Assembly (NCBI GenBank): GCA_047601185.1
Contig: JASGJS010000001.1
Span: 1,612,001 to 1,676,000, forward strand
Direction: 5' to 3'
DNA length: 64,000 bases
From: JASGJS01 sp047601185
GTDB taxonomy: Bacteria > Pseudomonadota > Gammaproteobacteria > JAURND01
Numbering within the stretch: position 1 is the first letter of the stretch; each line of letters begins with the position of its first letter. Below the pieces are notes generated by a model, which had not been told where the DNA came from, ran no database searches, and saw only the letters and a program-made list of their open reading frames with translations. Positions 63,381 through 64,000 of the stretch are shown here, piece after piece. A program made the position numbers and the translations under genes.

Positions 63381-63391
63381 ACTGCACGCAG

Positions 63392-63823
63392 CTATTGCAC
63401 GCTTTGCAGCCCACAGCTACTGGACCATTCTTCTATTTTCAAATGGAGACCGCTGGTGGCTGACGTCGTGAAAGGATAAGCTCTGACTTCACAATCATTG
63501 CCAATTGGTGTGATGACTAAACGATTGCTCAATCCTTGTGAAGGGAGCGTGGTGGTGACAGCGATATGATCCACCCCCTCTCTACAACTATCGGAAGTGC
63601 CATATCTAAAAATCAACGGGGTATCGTCGGTTCTGTCAATATGTTGCGTTGCGGTGCCACACATGGTGCCATCTTTATAACCGACAACCGTTCCAATCAA
63701 ATTGTCGACTTCTTCATCGGGGGGGATGTGCATGGTGATTTTCCCTGTCGCGGAAGCGGCGTTTGCATGGAGACTGATGGAAAAGATGCCAGCGAGTAGT
63801 GCAGTTAATACGATTTTTTTCAT
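63392..63823 (-). CDS. Small secreted protein with four cysteines
   Basis: Unknown family. Signal peptide MKKIVLTALLAGIFSISLHA followed by NA-A. The mature ~120 residues contain four cysteines (in TMCGTA, DSCREG, NDCEVR and SSCGLQ), suggesting two disulfides and a compact periplasmic or secreted beta-rich fold. 143 residues. It is convergent with the Pro-rich protein gene and is followed upstream by a type-2 repeat. Confidence 0.75.
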   Translation of the reverse strand: MKKIVLTALLAGIFSISLHANAASATGKITMHIPPDEEVDNLIGTVVGYKDGTMCGTATQHIDRTDDTPLIFRYGTSDSCREGVDHIAVTTTLPSQGLSNRLVITPIGNDCEVRAYPFTTSATSGLHLKIEEWSSSCGLQSVQ

Positions 63824-63912
63824 AACAAGATCCTCATTATTTTTATAGACCTTTGTTAAGTTAAGTAGGGTTTAGAGCGGAAAAATGTAAGATAAAGCCA
63901 CTTATTTTGTTA

Positions 63913-63975
63913 CCCCTCATCCGCCCTATTCGGGCACCTTCTCCCGCAAGGGGAGAAGGAAACAGCTCACCACTT
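63913..63975 (+). repeat. Type-2 palindromic repeat at the window end
   Basis: CCCCTCATCCGCCCTATTCG...CAAGGGGAGAAGG continuing to CAGCTCACCACTTC, the full-length form of the family, about 90 bp upstream of the small secreted protein gene. Confidence 0.85.
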
Positions 63976-64000
63976 CAAAAACGTTATCTTACCAAGTATC

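Overview
The window reads as the chromosome of a gammaproteobacterium, most likely of the order Legionellales or a relative (Legionella/Coxiella/Berkiella-like). The basis is the housekeeping gene order, moderate-to-low G+C, a short LuxR-type regulator whose linker resembles Legionella-type regulators, a large ankyrin-repeat membrane protein and other orphan multidomain proteins of the kind seen in host-associated members. The placement is inference. I see no prophage, transposase, CRISPR array, rRNA or plasmid gene. One tRNA, Gly(CCC), is present.

Layout. Positions 1-2.4 kb hold a small LuxR-type regulator and an orphan gene, separated by a ~200-bp palindromic element. Positions 2.5-23.2 kb, almost all on the minus strand, form one long biosynthetic block that joins two classical clusters. 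These are rpsB-tsf-pyrH-frr-uppS-cdsA-dxr-bamA-skp-lpxD-fabZ-lpxA (translation, lipid carrier, outer-membrane assembly, lipid A) and yceD-rpmF-plsX-fabH-fabD-fabG-acpP-fabF-mltG-tmk-scpA (fatty acids, cell wall, dTMP, chromosome segregation). The usual rseP, lpxB, pabC and holB are not at their customary places. From 23.4 to 44.2 kb there are mostly housekeeping genes: map, coq7, coaE, an arginine dihydrolase-like gene, tsaD, ung, dnaE, rnhB, an M20 peptidase, an asmA-like gene, tRNA-Gly, trmB, an ankyrin protein, purD and coaBC. From 44.3 to 49.1 kb a 929-residue membrane protein with a poly(A)-polymerase/CCA-type nucleotidyltransferase core lies directly upstream of panB-panC-panD. From 50.3 to 64 kb come fadE, a glycerophosphodiesterase, a secreted protein, a 2-oxoacid dehydrogenase operon (E1 alpha, E1 beta, E2), an RND efflux pair, a Pro-rich membrane protein and a small secreted Cys protein.

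The most striking non-coding feature is the load of short palindromic repeats. There are at least three families: (i) ~200-bp MITE-like elements, three copies; (ii) ~60-90-bp elements of the CCCCTCATCC...GGAGAAGG type, often just after stop codons and also in a ~308-bp tandem array; (iii) REP-like GCGGGC(T/A)AGC elements forming ~170-bp inverted units, four of them in tandem between lpxD and skp. Several copies alter genes: one rewrites the C-terminus of coaBC, one supplies the trmB stop codon, and one supplies the ribosome-binding region of fabD.

The best candidates for undescribed biology are the nucleotidyltransferase-like protein, the ankyrin protein, the arginine dihydrolase-like enzyme with a truncated LOR/SDH tail, and the repeat families themselves.
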